The notes below the pieces were generated by a model. That model had not been told where the DNA came from and made no database searches. It saw nothing but the letters and a program-made list of their open reading frames with translations. Below, piece after piece: positions 12,901 through 23,570 of a stretch of DNA of 64,000 nucleotides (positions are counted from its first letter, which is position 1; every line of letters begins with the position of its first letter). This DNA comes from Telopea speciosissima (taxonomy: Eukaryota; Streptophyta; Magnoliopsida; Proteales; Proteaceae). The position numbers and the translations under genes were made by a program. Location: the NCBI RefSeq assembly GCF_018873765.1, contig NW_025317348.1:1008127-1072126 (forward strand), given 5' to 3'.

Positions 12901-15900
12901 AAGGCGACTCTTGTGATCCTTCGACATTATTGAAGGGAGGGAGGGTATCCGGACATCTAATCCATGCAGGTATGCCAAATGACTTTCTCTTTATAACGAG
13001 GAAGGGAAATGGAATTGAGCAAACGATGTATAATAAGAAGCTTTTGAACGAGGAATGGAGATTGGGAAGTAAGTAAGAAGTGAGAGGGGAGAAGCAAACA
13101 GCACAGCTAGCGTTATAGGCATTAGCTCGAGAGAAGAGAGGGACATGAGCGCGCAAAGCCCTAGCTAATGAACGAAACAGCGCGCGTTACCTTGCTCTTG
13201 AGTTGAGCTGCAAGCTTAGAACTAGGAAAGGCGCAAAGAAAGGCTCTAATCAAGTAGGCACTCTAAAAGAAAGCTTTGAAAGCGGGCAGGCAGGAATGCG
13301 CCTTCTGGAGCTATTCCTTTCTCAACTCATACTTAAAAAGAGAGGAAGACACACTAATAGTACTACTAGAGGGTTGAGGGGGAACAGAAAGACACCTTAA
13401 GTAAGGGAGACTTTACGACACTGCCGCTCGACAACTAGAATGGAAAGCCAAGTTGGCCTTTCTCCAAAACTCCTGGTATGGATTCTTATAAGCAAATAAA
13501 AAACCTAAACCCAAAACTTTGCCGGCTAGTCTGCATTGCTTTCGTCCGCCTACCACCCCTGATTCACCATCCATCCCCTGCTACGTATGAGCGTGACAGC
13601 TGCTCAGGTTCAGAGAGAGTGGTCTTTTAATTAAGTGCAAATTGAAAACTTTGTTTCATCACTCGGTAGAGGAACCTCAACAAGAGAGCCGGTTCTAGGA
13701 TCAAAGACTCTGCTCGCCTCTAAGGTGGTCCAGCACATTCCAGGAAGACGGCAGGGAGGGGATATCGCACCGATCTACACGTTGCTGTGCGTCGCATTCA
13801 CACCCTTATTATTTAGATAGAAATAACCACTATAACCCCGTGACGAGTTCAGCCTAGTCAGTGCTACAACTGGATCAACTAGGACCACCCCTCGAAAACT
13901 AAGCCACACACAACAGAAGACACAAGTCGTTGACTTTTGTTAGGGACCAGATCTACGTAACCAGAGAAGTGGGCGCTTCCCCGCGCGTAACAAAGTCCGT
14001 CCTTCGCGCAACTGCTCGCACTGTTGCTTACCTCTCTTCTGCTCTCTCCACGCGCTCTTCCTTCGTTCGCTGTTTTATAGCGCGCTGCAGAGCGCTATTG
14101 ATAATTTAAGCGAGTCCTATGACGCACCGTGCTAAAGCATAAAGCTTCTCCCTATTCTTGCTCTTACTATTTGAAATCAGTAACCGTCCCTCCGCACCTA
14201 CCAGCAATTCATCTTCAGATTCGGGGTAAAAGGGATCTGTAGGTTCGACTAATCCTGAATCCATAGATAGAGGAGAGGGTCAGCCCGAAAAAGTCCCCTG
14301 TTTTTATTCTTTCTCCGAGACAAACACCTTTAGTTGTGCTCTCTTGCTTCTTTCCGTGCTATTGCTCTCTAAGCAAGCCCACCTTCCGCATCGAGCTGAA
14401 CGAGTCTGTCTTGCCGAACCACCAAGTCAATCGTCAAGCTAGTTTGTTGAACACGGACGAAATAGAACATTAGACTCGTCGAATCGATAAGCCCTACTCT
14501 TCATGCGTAGGAGAAGCAGATTCAAATCCCGTCCCGTCTATACATATGAGATAATATCTTCCTGCCCGCTCGCTCTAATCAAGAGCCAAGACTTTATGCT
14601 CTGCTCTGCGCGCTATACTTTTGCTTTTTACCCGATCCTGGCATAGCGCTTTGCTTTCGGTTCTTCGGAGGAAACCTTACCAACCCGACTTCGTTGCTTG
14701 TGTGCTTGGACATACATAGCCTAACAGGGCCTACAGAAGTAAACCTTTCTAAATGCACACGCTTTACTGTGCGGACGGAAAGCCCTCGATTAATGCCATG
14801 GCTAGAATAAGACAGCTTCGAAGACGAATAATGCTATGGCAAACCCTACAACTCTTTTATCTGCACCCCATTCTTTCCCTAAGAAGAGGGGTTCCACCGT
14901 CAACCTAAGTTAACTCTTTTTGGTACCCCAACTAAAAACTTCTCGTGTACTTCTTGTGTTTACAGCAAGATCTCTATCTAAGTGTTGACATCAAAAGACT
15001 TCCTTACGGCAGAGCCCGCTCTTGATGTAGAGGAATTGCTGGGCGGTTTCCTCAGCTAATTCATAAGCCCTTCTTTCGTTCGATTGCCTCAGCTACTGAT
15101 ACAGATGTTGGCTACTCACAGACGTTCTCATATCATACAGAATCTACTGGAAAGCGTCATGTTGGATGTGCAGATTTAGTTGAATATTCATAAGTAGCAG
15201 GGTACCTGTTCTTGAGTCATATCTGCTGTCTCGACTATAAACACTATTTCCAATAACCAAAAATGTGACAATGAAGTCCAAGCTTCGCTAAACGATACTC
15301 AATAGATTCACCCTCTCCTGGAACAAGATCTCTAGGTTTACCAAATCCTCAACCATAAAAGGAATGATTTGTGAAAGGGAGCGTTAAGTAAGGTCAGGAA
15401 TCCTAAACAGAAGGAGCGGGTACCGGTCCCTCCGTATCAGAATAGGCATCCAATAATCTGGTAGTAAACTAAACAACAAGGGAATGTATTTTCCACTTCC
15501 TAGGTAAGACTAAGTAGGGGCGAACGAGCTTCTCATGTCAATACTCCCATACATCATGATCAGTTCGTTCGAAAGGTCGAGCAGCAGCCTCACTTGGAAA
15601 AGAAATCCTGTCCCTTGGTTTGGTTGTTCTGGCCTTGCCATCGAAAGCACGGTTTCAGAAATGCTTTAGTTAATACCGCTCCGTGGGCTTCGCATGATTA
15701 GGATCAATCAGAACAGCCTCACCTGCCCTGGAAAGCGGATCTGCTGATGGTTAGGTGGTTAGCGAACATCGCCTTTCTCATCTAGGACTTAGACCTGTAC
15801 ACCCGCATCTTCCTCTTACGTGAAGGTATGTCATGCCCCGCCCTAACTCATATCTTCCTTCCTCTGGGACATTGGTGAACTTGAAAAGTACTCCTATCCG

Positions 15901-16154
15901 CTTGTAGAGAGTCTTTCTCCGACCTTTGAAGTTGAACACTTTCTCAATTGTGAGCTGGAAAGTGAGTCTGAAGCGAGTTGGTACGGTCTAGGGCTTCCGA
16001 TTTACAGGCTATGAGCCAACTCTTTCATAATCGTTCGAAGAAGTGGCCCAAGAAGGACCGGCTTACGAGTAAGTAGTACTAAAGTCTGTTGGTAGGTAGG
16101 GTTAAGTTGTTGAGGGGGAACCCCGCCTCTATAGTAAGTAAATAAAGCATATGT
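6907..16154. other. 9 kb spacer with decayed repeats, no recognised gene
   Basis: No reading frame here matches a family I know. A plus-strand frame near 10583-10828 (TTG start, 81 codons) has one hydrophobic stretch but no other support. Phrases such as AATGAAAGCC recur at about 9208, 9271, 9515 and 9583, and polypurine/polypyrimidine runs with many TAG-rich words dominate 9-12.5 kb. This looks like old duplicated mitochondrial spacer that has lost its original sense. Confidence 0.45.
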
Positions 16155-16335
16155 GAAGTGGCTTGTCACTTTGTAAGAGAAAAGGTCACAAGTGGACTGA
16201 TTGAAACACCCTATCTACGAAGTCAAGATCAACTAGCAGACATATTTACTAAAGGAGCGGGAAAGGATCGATTCCAACTCATGGCTGGCAAGCTTGGAAT
16301 GAAAAATCTCTATTCACCAGGTTGGTCGTAGATCA
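16155..16335 (+). pseudogene. Ty1/copia RNase H C-terminal fragment
   Basis: The frame EVACHFVREKV ... ETPYLRSQDQLADIFTKG ... LMAGKLGMKNLYSP is the classic C-terminus of plant Ty1/copia polyproteins, where the QLADIFTK motif ends the RNase H domain. It terminates in TAG at about 16328. Upstream the frame is lost (a 2-nt disturbance near 16152), and no reverse transcriptase is present. Just downstream, AGTGTAGGAG followed by TGTTTCAT could be a polypurine tract and LTR start. This is a nuclear transposon scrap inserted in mitochondrial DNA. Confidence 0.8.
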
Positions 16336-16992
16336 TAGTGTAGGAGTGTTTCATATTTTTTGTTTTGTATATAGAACTTCGCTATGTAAATAGAGGGCCG
16401 GAATCCATGCGACACCCTAACCTAAAATGAAATGAATGGATTAAGGTGAAAGTGTTATCAGGAGACGAAGGGAATATGAAGTAGGAATTTTCTCTTCAAA
16501 TTCTTGTTTTACCGTGATTTTCGCCGTCGATCAATTTCAAGAGCAGGAAATCCTGTTTTTAGTTCAAATTCTTGTTTTACCGTGATTTTCGCCGTCTTTT
16601 CCCGGCTTCGCGAGACCATAAAGGTCTACTCTTGGCTAAAAAGGGCGGAGCTTTCTCGATCTACTAGATGACTGAAGAGCATCAAAGAATAGGCAAGCCT
16701 ATCATTGGGCAAAGCTGTGGTAGAACCTGGTGAACCGGACGTAGTGTACTCTCAAGCGAAAGGGACCCCTTTCCCACTTCCCTTTCCCCGCCCCTGAAAC
16801 GGAGCGGGCCTCGCCTTTTTTTATTTTTAAGGCTACCCCATATCATAATGGAAAGGCTTTGCGTTATTTCAAAAATATAACTTTTTTAAAAAGTGTCAAA
16901 TGTAAACTCTTTCCATGCATCATAGGAAAGGCAAAGCGCTTTCTTTTAAGAATGCATCTGCCGTTCTCCTTCCATGCGTCCTCCAACACTTT
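16336..16992. other. spacer downstream of the Rep-like ORF and copia scrap
   Basis: No gene is seen. The start may include part of a copia LTR. It holds a 34-bp direct repeat (separate entry) and an A/T-rich stretch at 16800-16900 just beyond the 3' end of the minus-strand Rep-like ORF, which would form its 3' untranslated region. Confidence 0.4.
16495..16596. repeat. 34-bp direct repeat pair, 68-bp period
   Basis: An identical 34-bp word starting TTCAAATTCTTG and ending TTTTCGCCGTC occurs at 16495-16528 and 16563-16596. Such short repeats are substrates for rare recombination in plant mitochondria. Neither copy lies in a gene. Confidence 0.85.
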
Positions 16993-18348
16993 TTAGTCGC
17001 GGTTTCGCTTGAAATCTTTGAATTTGGCTAAAAGTAGGGGAAAGCCGGGGTTTTTTTTATTATTCACCCAGGGCTTTACCAAATCATATTTTGTATCAAT
17101 TTCTCCCTTCGTGAGACCGGGATGATCTAAGCCAAGAAGGTCAATGATCCCCCTTTCGGGAATGTATGCATAGTTAGTTTTTTCTGGATCAAATCGATCT
17201 AGGCTTCCATAGAAAGCCTGAACAATTTTATTTATCCACTCTTCTTTTTCAGGACCATTAAGAACCCTATTCTTTTCTGCCAATTCTATTTTCAAAGATT
17301 CCTTGTCGGAATCGGAGGATTCAGGAGTAAAGAAGAGTTCTTTTTCTGAATCTGTCTCACTGGAAGGGTGACCTTCCAAAGAAGTGGAACCCGAAGTAGA
17401 TGCAGACGAAGGCGTGGATCCTTCCGCTGCCGCCGCGGGCTGCCCCTGGGTTGGCGCCGATGGAATTTCTTCCCCGGCCGGGGTAGGAGACATCAAGAAT
17501 CTCTCGACCTCGGAAGCAGTGAAGGGGCGCGAATACCCCCCTTCCCGCGAATCCATTGCTAAAGCGAGAGGTTGGCAGGCATAAATCAAAAGGAAGAAAA
17601 TAATGAGGATCATTATGAGGCTTATTTTTGAATGATTACCATCACCCCCATTTATCTTAATTTTAGTGGACGGGTCAGAGCCTTTGTTGCACTCTTTGAG
17701 GGTCTCCTCGTGGATAAAGCGTCTCGTTGACCCTTCTAAGAATGTCGGATCAAATAGCACTTCCCCTAACGGAATCCTATGGCTTGATTCCCGGGTTTCA
17801 GCTCTTTGGTGTCTCCTCCTAGCGCGGGCCGTTTGCAATATTGCCTCCCGCTCCAATTCACCCCAAACAACGAGTTCTTCCTCCTCTTTTGTGATGTATT
17901 CACAAATCGTTCCCCACCCTTTGTGAAATTTCAGGTCAAGTTGGCTTCCCTCGAATTCAGGGAACGCCTTCCTTAGGACTTTAGCCGCAGTATGCTTTGA
18001 CGCACTGCTGTTCAAAATCCCCACATGGAAGTGGTATCCCCCTTCCGCGTGGTTTTCCCTGGCCACAACTATAGATGTACAATTTAAGCAGTCTCTCATT
18101 CTGTCTATCACAACCTGTTGATCCATCGCTCGCTCATTATTCCTTTTTTCGACATGACTCAAAGTAACCAGTAGATATTTTCTTATATGCTGCTTACTGC
18201 CTGGATAGTCCGCTGATGTCTGTTTCTGCCTTTCCATGAATCTGTTCCGCTCTAATGCCTTCGTCTTCTCCCACTTAGCGTTAACATCTGAACTCGTTCC
18301 AATACCAAAGAGCCCCAATGCCTTCCCCTTCCAGTTATTGTTTGTCAT
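16993..18348 (-). CDS. HUH endonuclease (Rep-like) fused to membrane segment
   Basis: An intact 451-codon ORF. Residues about 55-160 carry the three motifs of a rolling-circle Rep endonuclease in the right order and spacing: motif I at 59-66 (LLVTLSHV), motif II with the metal-binding pair H106 and H108 (YHFHVG), and motif III with the nucleophile candidate Y151 and K154 (CEYITKE). Enzymes of this class nick one strand at an origin and stay joined to the 5' end through the tyrosine. No Walker A or SF3 helicase follows, unlike CRESS-DNA virus Reps. Instead come an Arg-rich stretch (170-190), one hydrophobic segment (about 243-264), a Ser/Thr/Ala/Pro-rich linker (about 270-360) and a charged C-terminus. 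ATG at 18346-18348 is the first start and matches the MTNN start of the divergent copy at 19618. Intactness beside so much decayed DNA suggests recent arrival or constraint. Function in the organelle is inferred. Confidence 0.75.
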   Translation of the reverse strand: MTNNNWKGKALGLFGIGTSSDVNAKWEKTKALERNRFMERQKQTSADYPGSKQHIRKYLLVTLSHVEKRNNERAMDQQVVIDRMRDCLNCTSIVVARENHAEGGYHFHVGILNSSASKHTAAKVLRKAFPEFEGSQLDLKFHKGWGTICEYITKEEEELVVWGELEREAILQTARARRRHQRAETRESSHRIPLGEVLFDPTFLEGSTRRFIHEETLKECNKGSDPSTKIKINGGDGNHSKISLIMILIIFFLLIYACQPLALAMDSREGGYSRPFTASEVERFLMSPTPAGEEIPSAPTQGQPAAAAEGSTPSSASTSGSTSLEGHPSSETDSEKELFFTPESSDSDKESLKIELAEKNRVLNGPEKEEWINKIVQAFYGSLDRFDPEKTNYAYIPERGIIDLLGLDHPGLTKGEIDTKYDLVKPWVNNKKNPGFPLLLAKFKDFKRNRD

Positions 18349-18942
18349 GATTTGTTTTTGTGTTTGTGATGTCGGGGTTTAGCTATGAATCGTCGTTAAA
18401 TCCAATCCTTATCCTTTCGTTCGTTCAACCGGGGCCTCCTTGAGCGAGGGGGGTGTAGGCCCCCCCGAGGAACCCGCCTCTTTAGGATCTTTATGATCAA
18501 GACGGTTTCCTTTTGTTTCGATTTGTTAGGAAATCTCAAGGGAATCTCCCAGCCATTCCGGCCCTTGCTCCTTTTATTAGCCGCAGGAAAATATCTGCTT
18601 TTCTTACGCAATTTCGCATTTTGCCTTTTTCCTTACTGTTACCTTCGGGGGTATAAGGGGGTAACCGCTGTAGATGGACGAGGACGATGATTCATTGGTC
18701 GTTCGGTCACTACCTCGTATGCTACGCCTAACCCCCCTATGCTTTTTGGGCTACGGGTTATAGCTAAGGAGACATTGGTTAAGTTTGTTCAATAAACCAA
18801 CTAGAGATGAACGCATCTAATTTAATTCATCACAAACGACATTACGCGCAAATGAAATCAAGACTGACTTCTGAAGGATAGAGCCCTTTTTGGGTAGAGT
18901 ACAAAAGAAGAATCCCGGAAACAGTCACGGAACACTCGCACA
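18349..18942. promoter_or_regulatory. intergenic region upstream of Rep-like ORF
   Basis: This stretch lies between the minus-strand Rep-like start and the plus-strand small ORF, so it must hold any promoter for the Rep-like gene. It contains a GC-rich potential hairpin at 18431-18466 (separate entry). I did not find a canonical CRESS-type nonanucleotide origin (TAGTATTAC or TAATATTAC) on either strand. Confidence 0.3.
18431..18466. other. GC-rich potential stem-loop upstream of Rep-like gene
   Basis: GGGGGG at 18448-18453 can pair with CCCCCC at 18460-18465 around a 6-nt loop. Alternatively GGGGCCT at 18431-18437 can pair with AGGCCCC at 18457-18463. A hairpin about 85 nt upstream of a Rep start is where an origin could sit, but the loop does not carry a known nick site, so a plain mitochondrial 5' UTR hairpin is as likely. 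Confidence 0.35.
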
Positions 18943-19245
18943 ATGTCACAATTCAGAAAAAGCAATTACGACTGGAAATACCGACGCGGGTTCGGGGGTC
19001 GTCCCTTCGGGCGCAAAGGAACCAAGGGCAAGCCTTGCGGTCGCATATCCCTAGCGAACCAACCAGGGGATTGGCAGACCGGTAACCAAGACATCGAAAT
19101 CTCCCTCACTTACAATGTAAGGAAAGGGAAGGTCTTCTCTCAAAGAGTCATTCGATTCAGTTCATCATGTAAGGTTCTGTTATGCCTATCAAAGGATTAT
19201 ACCCGTCCTTGCGCCTTACAAGAGCGGATACTTAGGGGTTGCTAG
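18943..19245 (+). CDS. small basic ORF (100 codons) between Rep-like copies
   Basis: I do not recognise this protein. The first 45 residues are rich in Arg, Lys and Gly (RRGFGGRPFGRKGTKGKP), suggesting nucleic-acid binding, and a short stretch with beta-strand propensity (IEISLTYNVRKGKVFSQRVI) follows. It lies between the divergent Rep-like ORF and the truncated Rep copy and points the same way as the latter. The start is an ATG at 18943. It may be a real accessory gene of a captured replicon or a chance frame; composition and position are the only support. Confidence 0.3.
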   Translation: MSQFRKSNYDWKYRRGFGGRPFGRKGTKGKPCGRISLANQPGDWQTGNQDIEISLTYNVRKGKVFSQRVIRFSSSCKVLLCLSKDYTRPCALQERILRGC

Positions 19246-19617
19246 AGCTGTCTCACTAGATTCGCTATGGTGGTCTTTCACAAGAGGTAAGGTTACTGTA
19301 GTCCAATGCCAGTAATAGTCTTTTCATTGTAGGGTAAGGCCATAGTTGATAGAAGTCGCGGAATATGAGATGGTCATGACGTAATAAAGCTCCCGTTATT
19401 GGTGTTGGACAGAGAGGACAATGGGGGGTGCCCCTTTCAGGGTTTCCGCTCTAAAGTCTACTGGTAAGGGAAACCGCTCTAATAATGATAGACAACAGAG
19501 CGAGTTCTTCAGGAGGTAAAAAGAATGCCCCTCGCTCCAAGGTGACCCTCAGGCAAACGAAAAAAATATTAACTAACGAGAATAATAGGGCTGCTCGACA
19601 TAACACAGAAAAACAGC
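19246..19617. other. spacer upstream of truncated Rep copy
   Basis: No gene is seen. The sequence is purine-rich towards the ATG at 19618 and would be the 5' leader of the truncated Rep copy. Confidence 0.35.
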
Positions 19618-20007
19618 ATGACAAACAATTCTAAAAAAATTGTCCGAACCTTACCCGGTTTGGTAAGGAACTTCTCAGACAGAGATGCGAGGATTAAGGA
19701 GATGAAGGCAAAGGAATTAGCACGGATTAGTTGGGACGAAAGAAAACCTGTATCAAACGATTCGGCACTGAAGCAGCATATTAGGAAATTTTTGTTGATC
19801 ACACTAAGTCATGTTGAGAGAAGGCAGGACAGGGGTATAAATCAGCAGGTCGTTATAGAAAAAAGAAAAAACTGCTTTAATTGTACATCCATCGTCGTCG
19901 CCAAAGAGAACCATACGGAGAATGGATACCACTTTCATGTAGGAGTAATTAATAGCAGCGCATCGAAACATACAGCAGCGAATAGACCAGAAAAGGCGGG
20001 AAGCTAG
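19618..20007 (+). pseudogene. truncated HUH Rep-like copy lacking motif III
   Basis: This 129-codon frame is a divergent copy of the N-terminus of the Rep-like ORF at 16993-18348. It keeps the MTNN start, motif I (KFLLITLSHVE), the NCTSIVVA block and motif II with both metal-binding histidines (YHFHVG), then the shared SSASKHTAA stretch. Immediately after that the similarity stops and the frame ends within nine residues, so the catalytic Tyr/Lys motif III and everything beyond are missing. It cannot nick DNA as it stands. The two copies are head-to-head, about 1.27 kb apart. Many differences are conservative replacements, so the split from the other copy is not recent and the frame was probably constrained before truncation. 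Confidence 0.75.
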
Positions 20008-20040
20008 GATCTAAGAGTGAAGCTAGGAGCTGGAAAGTAG

Positions 20041-21340
20041 GGGGGAGGGGGTTATGAGGAACTATAGGTTTTTTTTAGCAACCGATAATTATCAGCTGCA
20101 AATTCTCCGCTGTTATAGTATCCGCTGTTGAGCCCCTTCCATCACCGAAGGCAAAGCAAGGAAACAGACAGTTGAGCTAACGGCCGGGGGTTTGGGGGCT
20201 GGCCCCCATGCCTAAGCCTAACAAAGAATATCTCTTTTATCCTTTCTAGCATCTAAGCCTTTCTTCGCCTACGGGGTCATTTAAGGAATCATGCTACTTC
20301 AAAGAATAACAAGGAAGCTAGACGAAGTCCTGCAAGTAAAGCATTCTAAAAGAACTCCTTAAGCCTTCCCTTCTAGCAAATATCCCTTCCATGACCGAAG
20401 GCTTTCTAGGAATCAAGCTACTTCAAGAAGGCCCATAACAAGGGAGCTGCGTACACCTTAATGGCTTGTAATAAAGACTCCTTTCCTTTTCTGCTTCTAT
20501 AGCGTATCACCCTTAGTTTGCCCACGGTGATTTAAGGTTATGAAATAAATGAGCGAAGCGAAATTAATAGGGCTAGTGAAAACCAGCTAATAACAAGGCG
20601 GCTAGACGAAGTCAATGCCGCCTTAAAAGCAGTAGAAAGTCTCTTCCTTAATCCTTATCTAGCATAGAACCTTTAAATAGCCGAAGGCTAACCTAAGGTT
20701 ATGAAATAAATGAGCGAAGCGGGCTACTCTACTGATAACAAGCTTCAAACCAGGACGAAGTCTAGCACGTCTTAGAGCAGTACTAAAAGAACTCCTTCCG
20801 TAATCCTTTGTAGCGGATAACCCTTCAATTTCCGAAGGCTAAGAAAGGAATGAAGCTACGTAGCTCGGAGCTAGGAGCTATGAGTGAAGGAGTTAGAGCT
20901 ATAGAAGAAGCCCCTTCTATGACCGAAGGTCAAGTAAGGAATGAAGCTACTGAAACCGGTGATAACAAGGCAGCTAGACGAAGTCAGGCACGTAGCTAGG
21001 CAGTGGAAAGTCTCTTATAGTCTCTAATCCCTTATAGCATCTTTCTCTTCCTTTTCCTACGGTGATTTAAGGAATTAAGGTACTTCAACCAAGCTTCAAA
21101 CAAGTGTCAGTGTCGTAGCTAAAGCAGTAGTAGAACAAGCTACTAACAAGGGAGCTAGTCCCAAAAGCCTTAGAACAAAGAGCTGTGGAGCTAGGAGCTA
21201 GAATGAGTTAGAGTTAGAGCCTTAAAGCAGTCCCCTTCTATTACCGAAGCCCTTCTGCGTCTAAGGAACCAAGCAAGGGAGTAGGCAGGCTGTCTGAGCG
21301 GAGCGAGTCAGGAAGTCAAGTAAGCAGTCGGAGCGGAGCG
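20041..21340. repeat. decayed tandem array, unit about 150 bp
   Basis: At least six diverged units recur. Each contains AACAAGG followed by AGCTAGACGAAGTC or a variant (near 20308, 20437, 20592, 20737, 20964 and 21145), a downstream AAAGAACTCC or AAAGTCTC word, and a CCGAAGG word followed by AGGAAT(G/C)AAGCTAC. It carries no coding sense. The spread of variants says the array is old. A GC-rich phrase ending GGGGGNTNNCCCCCATGCC appears at about 20190 and again near 21352. Confidence 0.6.
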
Positions 21341-22549
21341 GGCTAGGCGCGGGGTTTGGGGGTTTCCCCCATGCCTTCCAACCAAGAGAAAGTCTTTCTG
21401 GTCGGAGAGGGGTAAGATATAGTCTTCCCTGACTTCTAGGAGAGAGCGAGTATATGTGGTGCTGCAACCGATACGACTGCAACCGATATCTATCCGCTGT
21501 ATCCGCTGCTGTGCTAGGAGTTAGCAGCTAGGAGTAAGGACAAGTAATTCATTAAACCCCTAACCATACCTCAAATGAATTAAAAGAACTCACTCATAAG
21601 AATCGAAACCGCAGGAGCTGTTCTTCGAAGAGCAGGGGAGCTACGAAGCTATGAGCTAACTCAGGGCAAGAAGAAGAAAGAAACCCGAAGGCCCATGTTC
21701 TTATAAGAGCTGGAAAGCCCCCCTAGGGGGAAGGCGAAGCAAGGGGGGAAAACGTTCCATAGATAAGTGATAAAAGTCGGAGAATGAGCTGCTAAATCGG
21801 ACGATGCAGTAAGGGGTACAGGTGCAGATAATGGTGCCAATAACCGAATAGTAGAGCCTACTACGGAGAGAGAGATAGGGGAGAAAGACCAGTATCTGAT
21901 TCACAGTTACAGTTCACTAATACTACTTTCTTCTAGTACCCATCCCATACGGGGTATTTATTACACTATTAAGAGACTCGGGTTCACGCTAATTCTCTTT
22001 AATCGCCTTCAATCAATAGAGATAGAGAAGAGAAGAGAGAGGTCGGGGCTTCTAAGATCAGATCGGATAGAGCTCGAGCTTCCCCTCATCCTCACATTCC
22101 AGCCCTTAGGTTGGGCCCCACTATTGCAATAAGGGGTTGGCCTCTTAACAAAACCATCCCAGTTAAGATCAGAGCCTTCATTTCTTTATTGATGGCATAC
22201 AATACGAGAGACTGGTAAGAAGAGAATCGATCAGATCTGAATAGAAAGGAAAGAAGGGGATAGGTATTTCTCATTCCGTCGTATCGAATAGAGGAGTAAC
22301 AAGGATTCTCTAGCATCGGGAATGGGGGGGTATCCAATCCAGCCCAACCTTTACGGGAGAGTTTCCCATTCTAGCTATTCATACCAGAGGGATGGGAAGC
22401 AAGCACCCCTACTGGAATCTTGGGCTACTATTATCGGGGATTGGTGAAGCTTGGGGAAACAGAGCCATCGATATAAGTAGTTATTACATATGTAATAGAA
22501 CCTGCTCATTAATAAAGGGCCCTCGATCCATTGATAGCTTTATCCTTGG
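21341..22549. other. spacer, no gene seen
   Basis: Short frames only, with no recognisable motifs. Composition resembles the neighbouring decayed repeats. Confidence 0.4.
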
Positions 22550-23570
22550 GACCAGCTAGCAAAGGCTTATCTCCTCCTTTCGTTCTCCGAATGATGCAAT
22601 AATAGTAGGGGTAAGTGATAGATAGCCTACTCCTCGGAATAGAACAATCTGGTCTCCTCTAAATAATAGGAATCGAGGTTCGCCCGGGTCTAGTCGAAAA
22701 ATAATAGCAAAGGCTGACCCCCTACCTATGAGTAAGAAATTGCCAACCTCGGGGAACCGCCTACTAGCTACTGTTAGAGTCGGGGGAGTGGCGAATTAAT
22801 ATCCGTTAGAAACCGGCCTACTCCTTTCGAAGCTTCGAGCCAGCGTCTAATGAGATTAGCCCATCAATCCATAATAAGAGCAGGGCCAACCCGAGCTAAT
22901 ACTCGCCCGTCAATAGAAGGCGCCCATCAATTGATTAGAAATCTGATCTACTACCTATAGATAGGGGAAGCCTGACCTCCTACTTCGGAGTAAAGGGAAT
23001 ATATGATAGATTGAAATGCCCACTGCCCCTTATTAATTCATTGATAACGATAAAAGGCGGGAGCATCCCTACAGGCTGATCCACCCACCTATTAGTTAGA
23101 AGCCATACCAAAGGCGGATCACCCACCTAATTGAATAAAGAAGGCTTGGTAGCAAAGCTACCTCCTATCTCTAGCCCATCTATCAAAAGCAGGTTAGCCC
23201 CTCCATTAATGAGAAGCTATTGCAAAAGCTGATTAAGAGTTGGGGAAGGATTCTATCTACGGGAATGGGGGAAGAGTTCGCCCATCCATTAATAATAGAT
23301 TGGAAGGGATCCAAGAAAGGCTGATTAAGAGCCGGCCCAACCCGAGCGGGAAGAGGGAATCTATGATTGGTAGGAGCAGGAACCAATGGAGCAGGAATCG
23401 ATTAGCGTACCAAAGGCTGCTCCCCTTAATTAATGGTAGGGCTCCCTCATCATTCATAAATAATATAAATGCCCATCCATGCAAAGGCTGATTAAGAGGT
23501 GAGGTTCGCCCATCGATTAATAATTGGAATCGGGGGAACCAAGCAAAGGCTTATCTACGCCCATCAATCC
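22550..23570. repeat. second decayed repeat array (CAAAGGCTGATTAAGAG family)
   Basis: The word (C/G)AAAGGCTGATTAAGAG and relatives recur near 22560, 22709, 23110, 23225, 23315, 23411, 23479 and 23543. Several are paired with a companion phrase CCCATC(A/C)ATTAATAATAG and sometimes GGCCAACCCGAGC. Spacing is irregular (about 60-400 bp), so units have been deleted and rearranged. No coding sense is apparent. Confidence 0.55.

Noticed and set aside
14461-14560. tRNA-like stretch with CTTCATG loop and GATTCAAATCCCGT
   Set aside because: The T stem does not pair and the anticodon stem has mismatches. No acceptor stem can be built.
17368-17926. Plus-strand frames of 64-86 codons with Gly/Arg- or Ser-rich composition
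   Set aside because: They are shadows of the Ser/Pro-rich part and the HUH-domain end of the minus-strand Rep-like ORF.
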